From NCBI GenBank assembly GCA_002007465.1, contig LNAC01000031.1, positions 3,055,705 through 3,119,704 of the forward strand: a stretch of DNA of 64,000 nt, given 5' to 3'. Positions 35,176-45,255 of the stretch are shown here, piece after piece; position 1 is the first letter of the stretch; every line of letters begins with the position of its first letter. The notes under the pieces were generated by a model. That model did not search any database, was not told where the DNA came from, and worked only from the letters and a program-made list of their open reading frames with translations. The stretch comes from Ailurus styani (lineage: Eukaryota > Chordata > Mammalia > Carnivora > Ailuridae). Made by a program: the position numbers and the translations under genes.

Positions 35176-35773
35176 TTTTTAAAAATGGAAGGAAATGGTA
35201 CTTCAAAGCATAGCTAAGAATTTATACATTAAATGAAAGGTAGGAGAAAAACTAGATTTAGTTTGTTTGAATGGTTTTACTTTAAACATAAACAAAAGGG
35301 TGGAATAACAAAGATAAAAGCAGAAATAAGTAAAATATTAAAAGACAGAGAAAATCAAGAACACCAAAGTTGTTTCCTTAATAAATTGATAATGTCCTAA
35401 TAAGACCAATTAAGTATATAACCAACATCAAAAATGAAACAAAGACATCATTATAGATAATACAACCTTTAGAAGATGCTATGAAAAATTTTATGCCAAT
35501 GAAATGGGCACATCTGGAGAATGGTTAAATACATTTTGCCATGTTGACATTATGGATATATTACATGATATGTAGCAATATAAAGAGGAATGTAGTATTG
35601 ATACAACATTATGTTGAATGACAGAAGACTGTCACAAAACAAAATGCATTGTCTATTTCTATTTATATGGTCTATAAATAGGCAAAAATAGTTAATGGAG
35701 ACAAATAAAAGAATTATAGTTGTCATTTGGGGCTGGTATTGACTGGAAAAGGAAATGGGGAAACTTTTTAGGA

Positions 35774-35976
35774 TAGTCTTTCTCAACTGAGTGCTGTGAA
35801 AGAATTAAGTCTTACAAAAAATGATCTGAGTGACTATTGTTCTAATTCTCGTAATATTAGGAGATGCACAATACCAACCTGGATGCACAAGAGGTAAGTT
35901 AATTCATAGAAATAGTATATGCCATCAGCTTTAGGGTTTAATTCTCTCCTACAGCCCCAGTTGAGAAATACCTAGG
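35774..35976. mobile_element. Possible DNA transposon remnant with short TIRs
   Basis: The left end 'tttctcaactg' (about 35780) and right end 'cagttgagaaa' (about 35958) are exact 11-bp inverted repeats, about 190 bp apart. This fits a small non-autonomous hAT-like element inside the L1. Family not assigned. Confidence 0.5.
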
Positions 35977-35984
35977 GCCCTACT

Positions 35985-36186
35985 GTCCCATACTGTAACC
36001 ACGAGTACATGTGGTCATACGAATTAAATTTAAAATACTTTAAATTAAATTAAAAATTTAGTTCCCGAGTCAGACTACCACATCTTAAATGTTCAAAAGC
36101 ACATGTGTATAGTGGCTACTACATTGGCAGCACAGATATAGGACATTATCACCATGACAGAAAGTTCTTTTGGACAGTGCTGGTCT
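35985..36186. mobile_element. hAT/MER-type DNA transposon remnant
   Basis: 'agtgctggtctg' at the right edge, preceded by 'gacagaaagttcttttggac', with 'agtggctactacattggcag' and a 'acatgtggtcatacgaatta' block, resembles a common non-autonomous hAT-Charlie family. The exact name is uncertain. Confidence 0.55.
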
Positions 36187-36305
36187 GTGGTTGGGTAATG
36201 GTTATTTGGGTTCTTACAATTGTCAAAGTTTATTGAACTGTAAACTTAATATCCATGCATTTAACTGTATGTCGATTTTACTTCCAATAAAAATTTTTAA
36301 AACTA

Positions 36306-36781
36306 GTAAATATAGTTTTAAATCATATAAGGATAAGGTTTAAAGTTCAATGATAGTAATGTGTTATGAATCATGGAAAACAAAAATCCATTTTTTTATT
36401 TTCTTTTATCAGTTTTCATAATATAACAAATCTAATGAACTATACAACATTTCATATGATTACCACTCTTGAGTAATCACTTTCCATGAAAAGGGCAATT
36501 TGGAAATGTATATCTGAGCTTGAGTTCATTGTGTAATATAATTAATACCCACAGGGCTGGTCAGATTTGTACTACATTCATTTCACCCAATTTGTCTGTA
36601 AAAGATTACAGGACCAGGGTATATTGCGGCAATACGTGGACTAAATACTTAATATTCAAGATAGGATTTAACACAGCACAGTTGGTGAAAAGCATCACGA
36701 CCACTACATGTAATAAAATATCTTCTATTAAATTAAATATATCAGCATTTTTCATAAAGTCAAGCAACCAGACTTCATATT
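36306..36781. other. No recognisable feature
   Basis: A 152-codon frame starting at 36520 runs into the SINE at 36796 and has no familiar domain. Nothing else assigned. Confidence 0.45.
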
Positions 36782-36795
36782 ATAAAACCACAAGA

Positions 36796-37005
36796 TGGGC
36801 GCCTGGGTGGCTCAGTGGGTTAAAGCCTCTGCCTTCGGCTCAGGTCATGATCTCAGGGTCCTGGGATCGAGGCCCGCATCCCGCATCGGGCTCCCTGCTC
36901 CGCGGGGAGACTGCTTCCTCCTCTCTCTGCCTGCCTCTCTGCCTACTTGTAATCTCTCTCTCTGTGTCAAATAAATAAAATCTTAAAAAAAAAATTTTAA
37001 AAAAA
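36796..37005 (+). mobile_element. Young Can-SINE with 7-bp internal duplication
   Basis: Consensus-like SINE containing 'cccgcatcccgcatcgggc', a tandem duplication of seven bases. Perfect 14-bp TSD 'ataaaaccacaaga' at 36782-36795 and 37006-37019. Confidence 0.97.
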
Positions 37006-37063
37006 ATAAAACCACAAGACACTATTAATTGGACTCTAAAATGAACTTGCTAAATAAGTATTT

Positions 37064-37259
37064 TTTTAAATTAATTTATTTACTTTTTTTATTTGACAGA
37101 GAGAGACACTAAGAGAGAAAGAACACAAGCAGGGGGAGTGGGAGAGGGAGATGCAGGCTTCCAGCCGAGCAGGGAGCCCGACATGGGCCTCAGTCCCAGG
37201 ACTGGGATCATGACCTGAGCCAAAGGCAGACACTTAACGATGGAGCCACCCAAGTGCCC
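37064..37259 (-). mobile_element. Can-SINE
   Basis: Antisense SINE with GA-rich segment and head 'gagccacccaagtgccc'. Perfect 13-bp TSD 'taaataagtattt' at 37051-37063 and 37260-37272. Only 58 bp from the oppositely oriented SINE upstream. Confidence 0.96.
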
Positions 37260-37272
37260 TAAATAAGTATTT

Positions 37273-37685
37273 CAATGGGTTAAAATTAAAGAGAATATAC
37301 AGATTTCAAGGGCATTGGTTTAGACCAAAATGTCTTAGAAGCAAAAATCAAAGTCACCAATGGTTGTTCTTAGTCAGTAAGTATCCAGCTTAAAGTAAAA
37401 TGTGATATTTACTCCAAATAAACAAACAAACAAAAGAAAATGAAAGAAAAAATGTCTCTATCTACTGGATTATCCTACAGTTCATTTCCTATCAAGCCCA
37501 TATTCACCTTAAAAAAAAATCCCACTCATACAAAATGTAATAGCTGAATTACTGTCCATGGTCTAAGCACATATACAGACATAGGATTGAGTGCCCATAT
37601 GTCTGTCTGCCTTAAGACTCAGGAGGTCCCCTTCATATTGTAAAAATTAGTTCTAATTTACATAGCTCAGACACAGTGGGCTCAA
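37273..37685. other. No recognisable feature
   Basis: Contains a short (AAAC)n-like run near 37420. Confidence 0.45.
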
Positions 37686-37689
37686 GTGA

Positions 37690-38545
37690 GCTCATACTGT
37701 CTCACAAGAGCCTACTACACACATCTCTTCCCTTATATCATCTATCAAGAAATTCAGTAGATGCTACTTTCAAGATATATCCAGAATTCAACTACTTGGC
37801 ACACTGTCACTGTTACTGCCCTGGACCAAGCCACAAACAGCTCTCCCTTGCTCTTCCCTGTTCTTGAGTCCTGACTAGAAGGGCGTTCTAGCCCCCTGCT
37901 GTCTATTCTCAGAACAGCAGCTCCAGGGACACATCGTTCCTGTCACTGCTTTGCTCAAAACCTTGTCATGGTCCTTGATCTCATTCCCAGGGAAAGCCAA
38001 AGTCCCTGCAGTGGCCCATTCATTTCTTTCCACTCTGGACACGATTTTCGTAACTTCTCCCCTCACCATTTCTACTCCAGCCGCATTGGCTTCTTAGCTA
38101 TCCCAGAACTCCCACTTCAGTGCCTTTGCATGAACTGTCTTAGTGGTTATGAATGCTCTGCCCCTAATATCTGTACAGCTACCTCTTTCACTTCCTTCAA
38201 GCCTTTGCTCAACTGTCAGCTTCTTAATAAGCCCAGTTCTTATCACACTACTCCAAATTGCAATACCCTCTTTATCCATCATCCCTTCCCCCATCTCAGC
38301 ATTTCCACTCTCCTTCGCCCTACTCTATCTACTTTCTCTTTCTTCACAAAGCACTTAACAAGTTCCAACATATTTTATTACTTGTCTATTTTGTGTAAAT
38401 AAAGGTAAATAATGCCTAAACACTTTATGAAGGAAAAGGCTTTTGTCTACTTTGTTCACTCACATATCCCAAGCCCCTAGAATAATGCTTGACACATTAT
38501 AAATGCTCAAGAAATGTTTGTTAATGAGTAAACTAATGGCTAATC
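37690..38545 (+). repeat. L2 LINE 3' end, well preserved
   Basis: Sense L2 through 'ctgctttgctcaaaaccttg', 'cattggcttcttagctatcc', 'tgcctttgcatgaactgtct', then 'caagcctttgctcaactgtc', 'cccctagaataatgcttgac' and 'aatgctcaagaaatgtttgt'. A 144-codon frame at 37968 lies wholly within it and is not a gene. Confidence 0.85.
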
Positions 38546-40005
38546 CAAACTGTAGAGAATGTTGAATGGCTTCATAATTTCTCCCCTTTTTTTAAAGTAT
38601 GACAACATGATAACTGGCTCTGAAAGCTACCCAATGGGTTGTGGGTCTGAAAACATTTGAAATTGTTTAATCATATCTGCGATTCCATTCTATAAACTGA
38701 AGTCTGTCAGAAATCTAATGCCAGAATTGATATGGGAAATTTCTTACCCACTGCATCACTTCCAAGAGCAGTTTGAATCATTCCCTGAGACCTTAAAGTC
38801 TGTAAACATACAATCTGTTTTTTAACTGGTAAAGACACTCTAGGTTTGTGAAAAGGTTTTAAGCAGATTTTAGGTACACAAGGGCTAAACCTTTAGGGCT
38901 AAAGCTAACCTCTGGTTTGCAGGAGCAAAGAAATAATTTAAGCACCCGGTGAGATTTTATGCTTGACTGCTACACTATTTTATACCTACATATAAACTAC
39001 TTTCCATTTTCTCTACTGGATACTAACAAAGTATAAATAACAATTCAAAGTTTAGAAGTGTAAAATTTTTATACCAAAGAACCAGCAGAATTAGTGTACT
39101 TTGTATTGTTTAATGGTATAAGTGGGGATGAAAAAAATTATATCATTATATCTGAATATTACAATCCCAAAATTGGGTTTTAAAATGAAATGGTTAAAAA
39201 TTATATGGAAATAATCATATGTAGTTTGAAACAAATTTCTAAAATGGCCTCCAGACATAATTTCTCCACAGCCATGGAGAGATGTAAACTAACAAATAGC
39301 CTACCTCTGTTTTAAAAAAAGGTGTTGCAATGCTATGTATAATTAACATACGGTTAAAAAGCTTACAATTCATGCTATCAGTGACAACCACTACTCATAG
39401 CTGTAGCACAAATTAAAGGAATAGAAAAGAATTTTTACACTATCATTAGTGCCTGAGGGGGGAGAGGTAAAAGAAGAACAAATACAAGGGGATACTAACT
39501 TCTCCATACCTCTGGAGGTTAAGGAGCTTGTTTGTTTATTTGTTTGTTGCCATCATTTAGAAAGAAAAGTGATGATGCTTAAACCACATTTTCATCTGCC
39601 AAGTTGTGGCAGAAATATCTAAAGTAAGTGGAATATTCATCATCTCTACCCCGTCCATCTAAACGTAACTCAATAGGCACAGTTCTCATGGGCAAGATAA
39701 GCAGCCTTGGAGTACAGGTGACCACAAGCGAAAACGGGACCACACACTTTAAAGTGAATCTTTACTGATTTGAAAGTTTAAGCTGGAAGCAAGTCAGCTA
39801 AAGAGGAAGTATCATTAAGCAATAATGCATATAAATAGCATTGTTCTATTGTTAATTAAGTCCTTAGATATTTATTAAATTTTCTGTTGCTCTATATCCT
39901 ATCTAGGAAAAACTCAGACTTCTCTTGCCTCTAGAATTCTTGTTTCACTGTGAACAAAATATTTACGTACAACATATGGAAGTTTTCCAGTTTTGTTGTA
40001 TCTTT
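38546..40005. other. 1.5 kb without recognised elements
   Basis: AT-rich. No family recognised. Confidence 0.45.
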
Positions 40006-40009
40006 CAAT

Positions 40010-40100
40010 TAAGTAACAGATATTTAGTGACCGCCTACACTTTGCCAGACACATGGTGGGAATACAGTAATAAATAAGACAGATAATGCCTGAGGTATGT
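40010..40100 (-). repeat. L2 3' terminus, antisense
   Basis: 'taacagatatttagtgaccg', then 'cctacactttgccagacaca' and 'gggaatacagtaataaataa' is the reversed L2 end. Confidence 0.65.
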
Positions 40101-40179
40101 TACAGAGCATAAAGACATAAACATGCGGCCCTCAATCCAGGACAATCTATACATGGGTCGATCTATATGTTTGTGGCTT

Positions 40180-40202
40180 TCTAGACAAAGAAAGAAAGAA
40201 AA

Positions 40203-40250
<48 letters not shown>

Positions 40251-40285
40251 AGGAAAGAGAGAGAGAAAGGAAAAGAAAACTTTCA
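40180..40285. repeat. (GAAA)n microsatellite
   Basis: Long GAAA run (about 40186-40250, briefly interrupted), then GGAAA and GAGA variants. Purine-only on the plus strand, so it produces the artefactual Lys/Glu-rich and Ser/Phe-rich frames here. Confidence 0.97.
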
Positions 40286-40544
40286 AAAACATGAAAGCAA
40301 AAACTTTCAAAAACAAAAAAACATGAGTATATTTAAAGCCAGCTACTACTATGAAAGCAGAGCTCTGGAAAGTAAACACCCTAAGGTTTTGCCATAAAAG
40401 ATAGCAAAAGGTGAGGAAAAGGCAGACAAAAATACCCACTCCATGTTACACTCAGTGCCTCAGGATGATATTTATTTCCACGGTAAACTTCAAGTATATC
40501 TCATTTTCTGTGCTTTATACTCTTCCACCAAAATATCAAATAAT

Positions 40545-41160
40545 ATAACTTAGGAATTCATTGTTCAAACATACTTGTATGTGTGCAAATGTATAAATAC
40601 AAAGATGATTATTAAAATGTTTTTTGGAATTTTTAAAATAAAAGAAATAACCTAAATACCCAAAAATGTGGGACTTAGTAAATAATTATTTGTATAATGG
40701 GATATTAGATAGCTATTAAAAATAATGTGTCTAATTCACATATACAGGCATAGAACATTGCCTTGAAATTTTGGAGTATTTTTAAGATTTTATTTGTTTA
40801 TTCATTCATTCATTCATTCATTCATTCATTTTATTTGAGAGAGAGCAAGCAAGAAAGAGAGTCTGCACAGGGGGAGAGGGAGAAGCAGACTCCCTGCTGA
40901 GCACAGTTATACACATGGCAATCCCAGGACTCCAAGATCATGACCTGAGCTGAAGGCACACATTTAAATGACTGAGCCACCGGGGCCCCCCAGTGCTTTG
41001 AAGTTTTGTTAAGTGAAAAAAACACAAGAAGGAAATGATATTCAGTTACATTGCATTTATGTTTTTTAAGTATATGCATATAAACATTTTTATATAAATA
41101 AATAAAGTCTAGAAGGGTATTATCCAAGCTGTGAACAGTGCAACAGTTTCAAATTTGTAC
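40545..41160 (+). repeat. Old L1 3' fragment split by a SINE
   Basis: 'tataatgggatattagatag' then 'ctattaaaaataatgtgtct' before the SINE, and 'ttgttaagtgaaaaaaacac', 'gtctagaagggtattatcca' after it, in L1M 3' UTR order. Confidence 0.75.
40780..40992 (-). mobile_element. Can-SINE with (ATTC)n expansion
   Basis: Antisense SINE whose reversed tail contains about eight ATTC units (40801-40830). The head has mutated to 'gactgagccaccggggcccc'. Likely TSD is 'ccttgaaattttg' at 40761-40773 and 'ctttgaagttttg' at 40996-41008, two mismatches. Confidence 0.92.
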
Positions 41161-41632
41161 ATTATTTAAAACATTTAAGTGAACATATATTGCTTTTCTA
41201 ATAAAAGATAATTTTTCATTAGGTAGGTCTCTCTACTCTTTGCCAATCACCTAATTATGAAAAAATGGCTTGTGATCCTAGGAAAATGAACTTAGAAAAA
41301 CACCAATTATAGAATAAAACCAAAGAGAAAAGATAGAAAGAATATCTTTCTTGACACAAACTTGTACTCATAGGCCTGTGTCCTACATGTCACACAGGTA
41401 CATATTTGCAAAGCACACACACACATACACACCATCATGGCATTGCCAGTCTGAATGCACAGGTTGGCCTATCATCCCAATAAACAGAGAAACTGGTTCC
41501 CAGCTTATAAGAACTAATCAGGTGTGCCTTTAGCAGAAAATTTTTGTCATCTCCCACTATGAGACTGAGAAAACCATGATGGTACCACAAAATCTAGGCA
41601 TTCACCGTAGCCTGAAGTCTGGTCAAGAATTT
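41161..41632. other. No recognisable feature
   Basis: Short (CA)n at about 41415-41425. Nothing else assigned. Confidence 0.45.
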
Positions 41633-41647
41633 GATATCCTTACCTTT

Positions 41648-41845
41648 TTTTTTTTTTAAGATTTTATTTATATATTTGACAGAGAGAGACACAGTAAGAG
41701 AAGAAACACAAGCAGGGGGAGTGGGAAAGGGAGAAGCAGACTTCACACGGAGCAGAGAGCCCAACGTGGGGCTCGATCCCAGGACCCTGGGATCATGACC
41801 TGACCTGAAGGCAGACACTTAATGACTGAGCAACCCAGGTACCCC
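41648..41845 (-). mobile_element. Can-SINE
   Basis: Antisense SINE with poly-T run, GA-rich segment and head 'gagcaacccaggtacccc'. Diverged TSD 'gatatccttacct' at 41633-41645 and 'gacatcttttacct' at 41846-41859. Confidence 0.94.
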
Positions 41846-41859
41846 GACATCTTTTACCT

Positions 41860-42420
41860 CTTGTAATTCCCTTGCCAATGACTAGGAGGGCCGAGGTGGT
41901 GAGGGGGAGGGGAGCCTTTCAGTTCTGGGGAAATTATTAAAATGGTCCTCATAAAGAGACTGGTTGGAATCACCAGTTCAAAAACTAAATCTTTATGTGA
42001 CCTCACCAACCAGGAATCAATCTCTCACTTCCCTTCATTAGGTCAAATACTTAACTCATGATGATAATAGTACAAAGACAAGAGAGAATGACTGAATAGA
42101 CCAGTTCACGGGGTTATAACCTGGAGTCTACCTTTGGCCAGTCTGAAGAATATGTGTATGTGGGTCACCTTTTTAGGTGACAAATGGTTGAGAGTTTTAT
42201 TTTTGCTTTCAGCGTAACTATTAAAAAAAAATGTCAACCTATATTATCTGGTGAGGGGGAAATCAGTCAAATACCAAGACCAGGACTTAATCCCTAAGCA
42301 GTCAGTCTGGTGCCAGTAAAGAGGTCTATGTTTCTCAATATGAGACCTCAAATAGATACCTTATGGATTCAGCTTTCAATTCTGCATGAAAAACATCAAA
42401 ATTGTTTTTCATAAATCTGT
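41860..42420. other. No recognisable feature
   Basis: Nothing assigned. A G-rich patch ('ggtggtgagggggaggggag') lies at about 41894. Confidence 0.45.
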
Positions 42421-42424
42421 AACA

Positions 42425-42560
42425 TTCTCATTTATTTGGCTGTTATTTATTTAACAAATATTTATTGAGCAACTACTCGGTTCCAAGAATATTCTAGACA
42501 GACAAGAAGCCTCTCTCACACTTCAGTGGGAGTGTCAAGCAAGCAATATATAAACAAACA
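42425..42560 (-). repeat. L2 3' terminus, antisense
   Basis: 'ttatttaacaaatatttatt', then 'gagcaactactcggttccaa' and 'gaatattctagacagacaag'. The reversed L2 end. Confidence 0.7.
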
Positions 42561-42639
42561 GCTGTGAAGGGGATTTTGTCACCTCCCTACACACACATAG
42601 ATTTTGTTCTTCTTAAGATTGGAGTACCCCACAATGTAG

Positions 42640-43590
42640 TAGTTGGATCTATTTTCCTTTCTATCCACCCTCACTTCCAAGGTTTATTTCTCCAGTCTTG
42701 TGACTCCAAAATTTATACCCCAGGCCTGGAGTTCTTTTTGAGCTCCAGATCAATATATCTAACTATTAACATTTTCACTTGCCATGTAGTAGACATCCCT
42801 GACTTCACAAATACAAAACCAAGTATCTAATCTTCCCTCTCAAACCTGAAACTCCATGCATCCATCCAAAAACCTGGACACCCCTGATGATCCCCCCACT
42901 CCCTGTCATTCAGCCACCCAGCCAACATCCTGCATCCAATGTGTTAGAATAGCCTTTTTCTCTACCTATAAGACAAACCCAAAATTAAACTACTTCTTAC
43001 CACCTCCACTGCTACCTCATTCAAGCTATCCTCTTTCGAGCTATTCCCCTTTCACTGGTTTCTTTGCTTCTACCATCGTTCCCCTCTGCCTTACAACAGA
43101 CCGAGACAAGTTAACGCTTAAGTCAGATAATATCACTTCTTTGCTCAAAATCCTCCTCCTCACCCCACATTAGGCAAATCAGTGTTCCTCAATTATGGCA
43201 GTTCTGCCTTCACTTTAGATTGTTTGCATTCTACACTCTCTACCTGGAATATTCCTTCCCCAAATAACAGCATGACTAATTCTCATCTCTTTCAAATATT
43301 TCCTCAAATGACAGCTTCTTAATGAGATCTATCCTGAATAGCCTTTTAAAAATTGCCATATATGGCCTAGTACTTCACTCTACCCTTTTTTAGCCTTTTT
43401 TTCTATAGCAGTTATCACCTTTTAACTTGCTATATACAACTATGCTGAGTGCCTGTCTTGCACTACTAGAAAATCAGCTCCATGCAGGTGGGTGTTTTTA
43501 TGTCTTTTGTTTATCCAAGTATCTACAATAGTGCCTGATACATAATAAACACTCCAAATTTATTTGTTGAGTGAATGCATTAAGTAATAA
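42640..43590 (+). repeat. L2 LINE 3' half, about 950 bp
   Basis: The longest continuous L2 here: 'gcctggagttctttttgagc', 'acttctttgctcaaaatcct', 'tctacctggaatattccttc', 'agctccatgcaggtgggtgt', then 'gtgcctgatacataataaac' and 'tgttgagtgaatgcat' at the terminus. Frames of 88 and 105 codons within it are incidental. Confidence 0.88.
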
Positions 43591-43624
43591 ATTATCCTCT
43601 CATCTCCTATAAAACAGAGTTCTT

Positions 43625-43830
43625 TACTGGATTATTTAATCTACAAACTAAAATGGTAAGGGGTTTTGAATTTCCGCTCTAAATGTGATGGAAAATCTTT
43701 GAAGTCTTTTAAATATGGGCGTGCCATGAGCTTATCTAAGTTTTAAATAGATTACTCTTGCTTCTTTATGGAGATGAGATTATAAAATGACTAGAATAGG
43801 AACAGGAAGATGCTGTAGTAATCAAAACAG
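43625..43830 (-). repeat. L2 internal fragment, antisense
   Basis: 'tctaaatgtgatggaaaatc', 'gcgtgccatgagcttatcta' and 'atagattactcttgcttctt' follow antisense L2. It lies back-to-back with the sense L2 to its left. Confidence 0.6.
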
Positions 43831-44378
43831 TATGGCACTGCCACAAATATCTGATAAAGGGTTAGTATCCAAAATATGCAAAGAATTTATACAACTCAAT
43901 ACCCAAAAAACTAATAATCCAGTTTAAAAATGGGAAGAAGATATGAACAGAAATGTCTCCAAAAAAGACATAAAGGTGGCCAACAGACATATGAAAAGAT
44001 GCTCAGCATCACTGATCATCAGGAAAATGCAACTCAAAACTACAACGAGATATCACCTCACACCTGTCAGGTTAGCTAAAATAAAAAATACAAGAAACAA
44101 CAAATGTTTTCTCCACATTGGAGAAAAAGGAGTCCTTGTGCATTGTTGATGGGAATGCAAACTGGAGTTTGCAGGTTCATCAAAAAATTAAAAATATAAC
44201 TACCCTATGATCCAATAATTCCACTAGGGGGGTATCTATCTGAAAGAATACAAAAACACTAATTCAAAAGGAAATATACACCCGTGTTTATTGCAGTATT
44301 ATTTATAATAGCCAAATTATGGAACCAGCCTGAGTGTCTATTGACAGATGAACAGATAAAGAAAAGTGGCAGGACTGT

Positions 44379-44397
44379 GCGCGCGCGTGCGTGCGCG

Positions 44398-44456
<59 letters not shown>
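44379..44456. repeat. (CG)(TG)(CA)n alternating purine-pyrimidine tract
   Basis: 'gcgcgcgtgcgtgcgcgc' followed by about 28 CA units. It sits where L1 3' UTRs commonly carry a (TG/CA) expansion. Strict alternation favours Z-DNA. Short frames with His-Thr or Val-Cys repeats here are artefacts. Confidence 0.97.
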
Positions 44457-44458
<2 letters not shown>

Positions 44459-44664
44459 GAATGTTATTCAGCCATAAAAAAGAATGAACTCTTGCCATTT
44501 GCAACAACACACATGGAGCTAGAGAGTATGTTAAGCGAAATAAGTCAGTCAGAGGAAGACCAAATACCATGATTTCACTCCTGTGGAATTTAAGAAACAA
44601 AACAAAGGGTAAAAAAGAGAGAGAGAGAGACAAACAAAGAAATAAATTCTTAAAGAAAACTGTT

Positions 44665-44867
44665 GGGGCGCCTGGGTGGCTCAGTCATCAAGCGTCTGCC
44701 TCCGGCTCAGATCATGATCATGGAGTCCTGGGATGGAGCCCTGCATCAGGCTCCCTGCTCTGCGGGAAGCCTGCTTCTCCCTCGCCCACTCCCCCTGATT
44801 GTGTTCCGTCTCTTGCTGTATCTCTCTCTGTCAAATAAATAAAATAAAATCTTTAAATAAATAAAAT
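44665..44867 (+). mobile_element. Can-SINE inside L1
   Basis: Head 'ggggcgcctgggtggctcag', body, and tail with AAATAAATAAAAT units. The 13-bp TSD has one mismatch, 'aaagaaaactgtt' (44652-44664) against 'aaagagaactgtt' (44868-44880). Confidence 0.96.
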
Positions 44868-45047
44868 AAAGAGAACTGTTAATTACCAGAAGGGAGGTGG
44901 ATAGGGGGAATAGGTGAAATAGGTGTTGGGGATTTCACTGTATTATATACTTGAAACTAATATAACACTGTATATTAACTGGAATTAAAATTAAAAAAAA
45001 CAAATACTTCAAATGTAAAAACAAGAGTAAAAAATCAATGCATTTTT

Positions 45048-45238
45048 TAAAGATTTTATTTATTTGACAGAGAGAGAGAGAGAAATCACAATCAGGCAGA
45101 GAGGCAGGCAGGGGAGAAGGGGTGCAAGCAGGGTCCCCGCTGAGCAAAGAGCCCGACGCAGGGCTCGATCCCCGGACCCTGAGATCATGACCTGAGCCGA
45201 AAGCAGAGGCTTAACCCACTGAGCCACCCAGGTGCCCC
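45048..45238 (-). mobile_element. Can-SINE
   Basis: Antisense SINE, head 'ctgagccacccaggtgccc'. Perfect 17-bp TSD 'aaaatcaatgcattttt' at 45031-45047 and 45239-45255. Opposite in orientation to the SINE 180 bp upstream. Confidence 0.97.
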
Positions 45239-45255
45239 AAAATCAATGCATTTTT

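Larger units (their letters stand above)
35290..36305 (+). repeat. Old L1 (ORF2 remnant to 3' end), interrupted
   Basis: ORF2-like A-rich sequence ('gataaaagcagaaataagta', 'atgctatgaaaaattttatg') leads into 3' UTR blocks ('atgttgaatgacagaagact', 'tctatttctatttatatggt'). It breaks at about 35770 and resumes at about 36186 ('gtcaaagtttattgaactgt', then 'acttccaataaaaattttta'). Two DNA-transposon-like segments occupy the break. Confidence 0.7.
43828..45000 (+). repeat. L1 ORF2-end and 3' UTR, interrupted
   Basis: A relatively good sense L1: 'atcaaaacagtatggcactg' jumps directly to 'tatctgataaagggttagta', implying an internal deletion. ORF2-end blocks follow ('aagatgctcagcatcactga', 'gcattgttgatgggaatgca'), then 3' UTR 'ttattcagccataaaaaaga'. 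A GC/GT/CA tract expanded at 44379-44456 and a SINE at 44665-44867 interrupt it. It resumes 'ttaattaccagaagggagg' and ends near 45000. Confidence 0.9.

Noticed and set aside
36520..36978. 152-codon open frame, longest in the window
   Set aside because: Its C-terminal third is a translated SINE and the rest has no domain, signal or family resemblance.
37968..38402. 144-codon open frame on the plus strand
   Set aside because: Lies entirely inside a well-matched L2 3' region. The frame is incidental.
40035..40439. 134-codon minus-strand frame rich in Phe/Ser/Leu
   Set aside because: Produced by translating the GAAA microsatellite.
44259..44633. 124-codon minus-strand frame with Val-Cys repeats
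   Set aside because: Translation of the CA/GC tract and L1 3' UTR.
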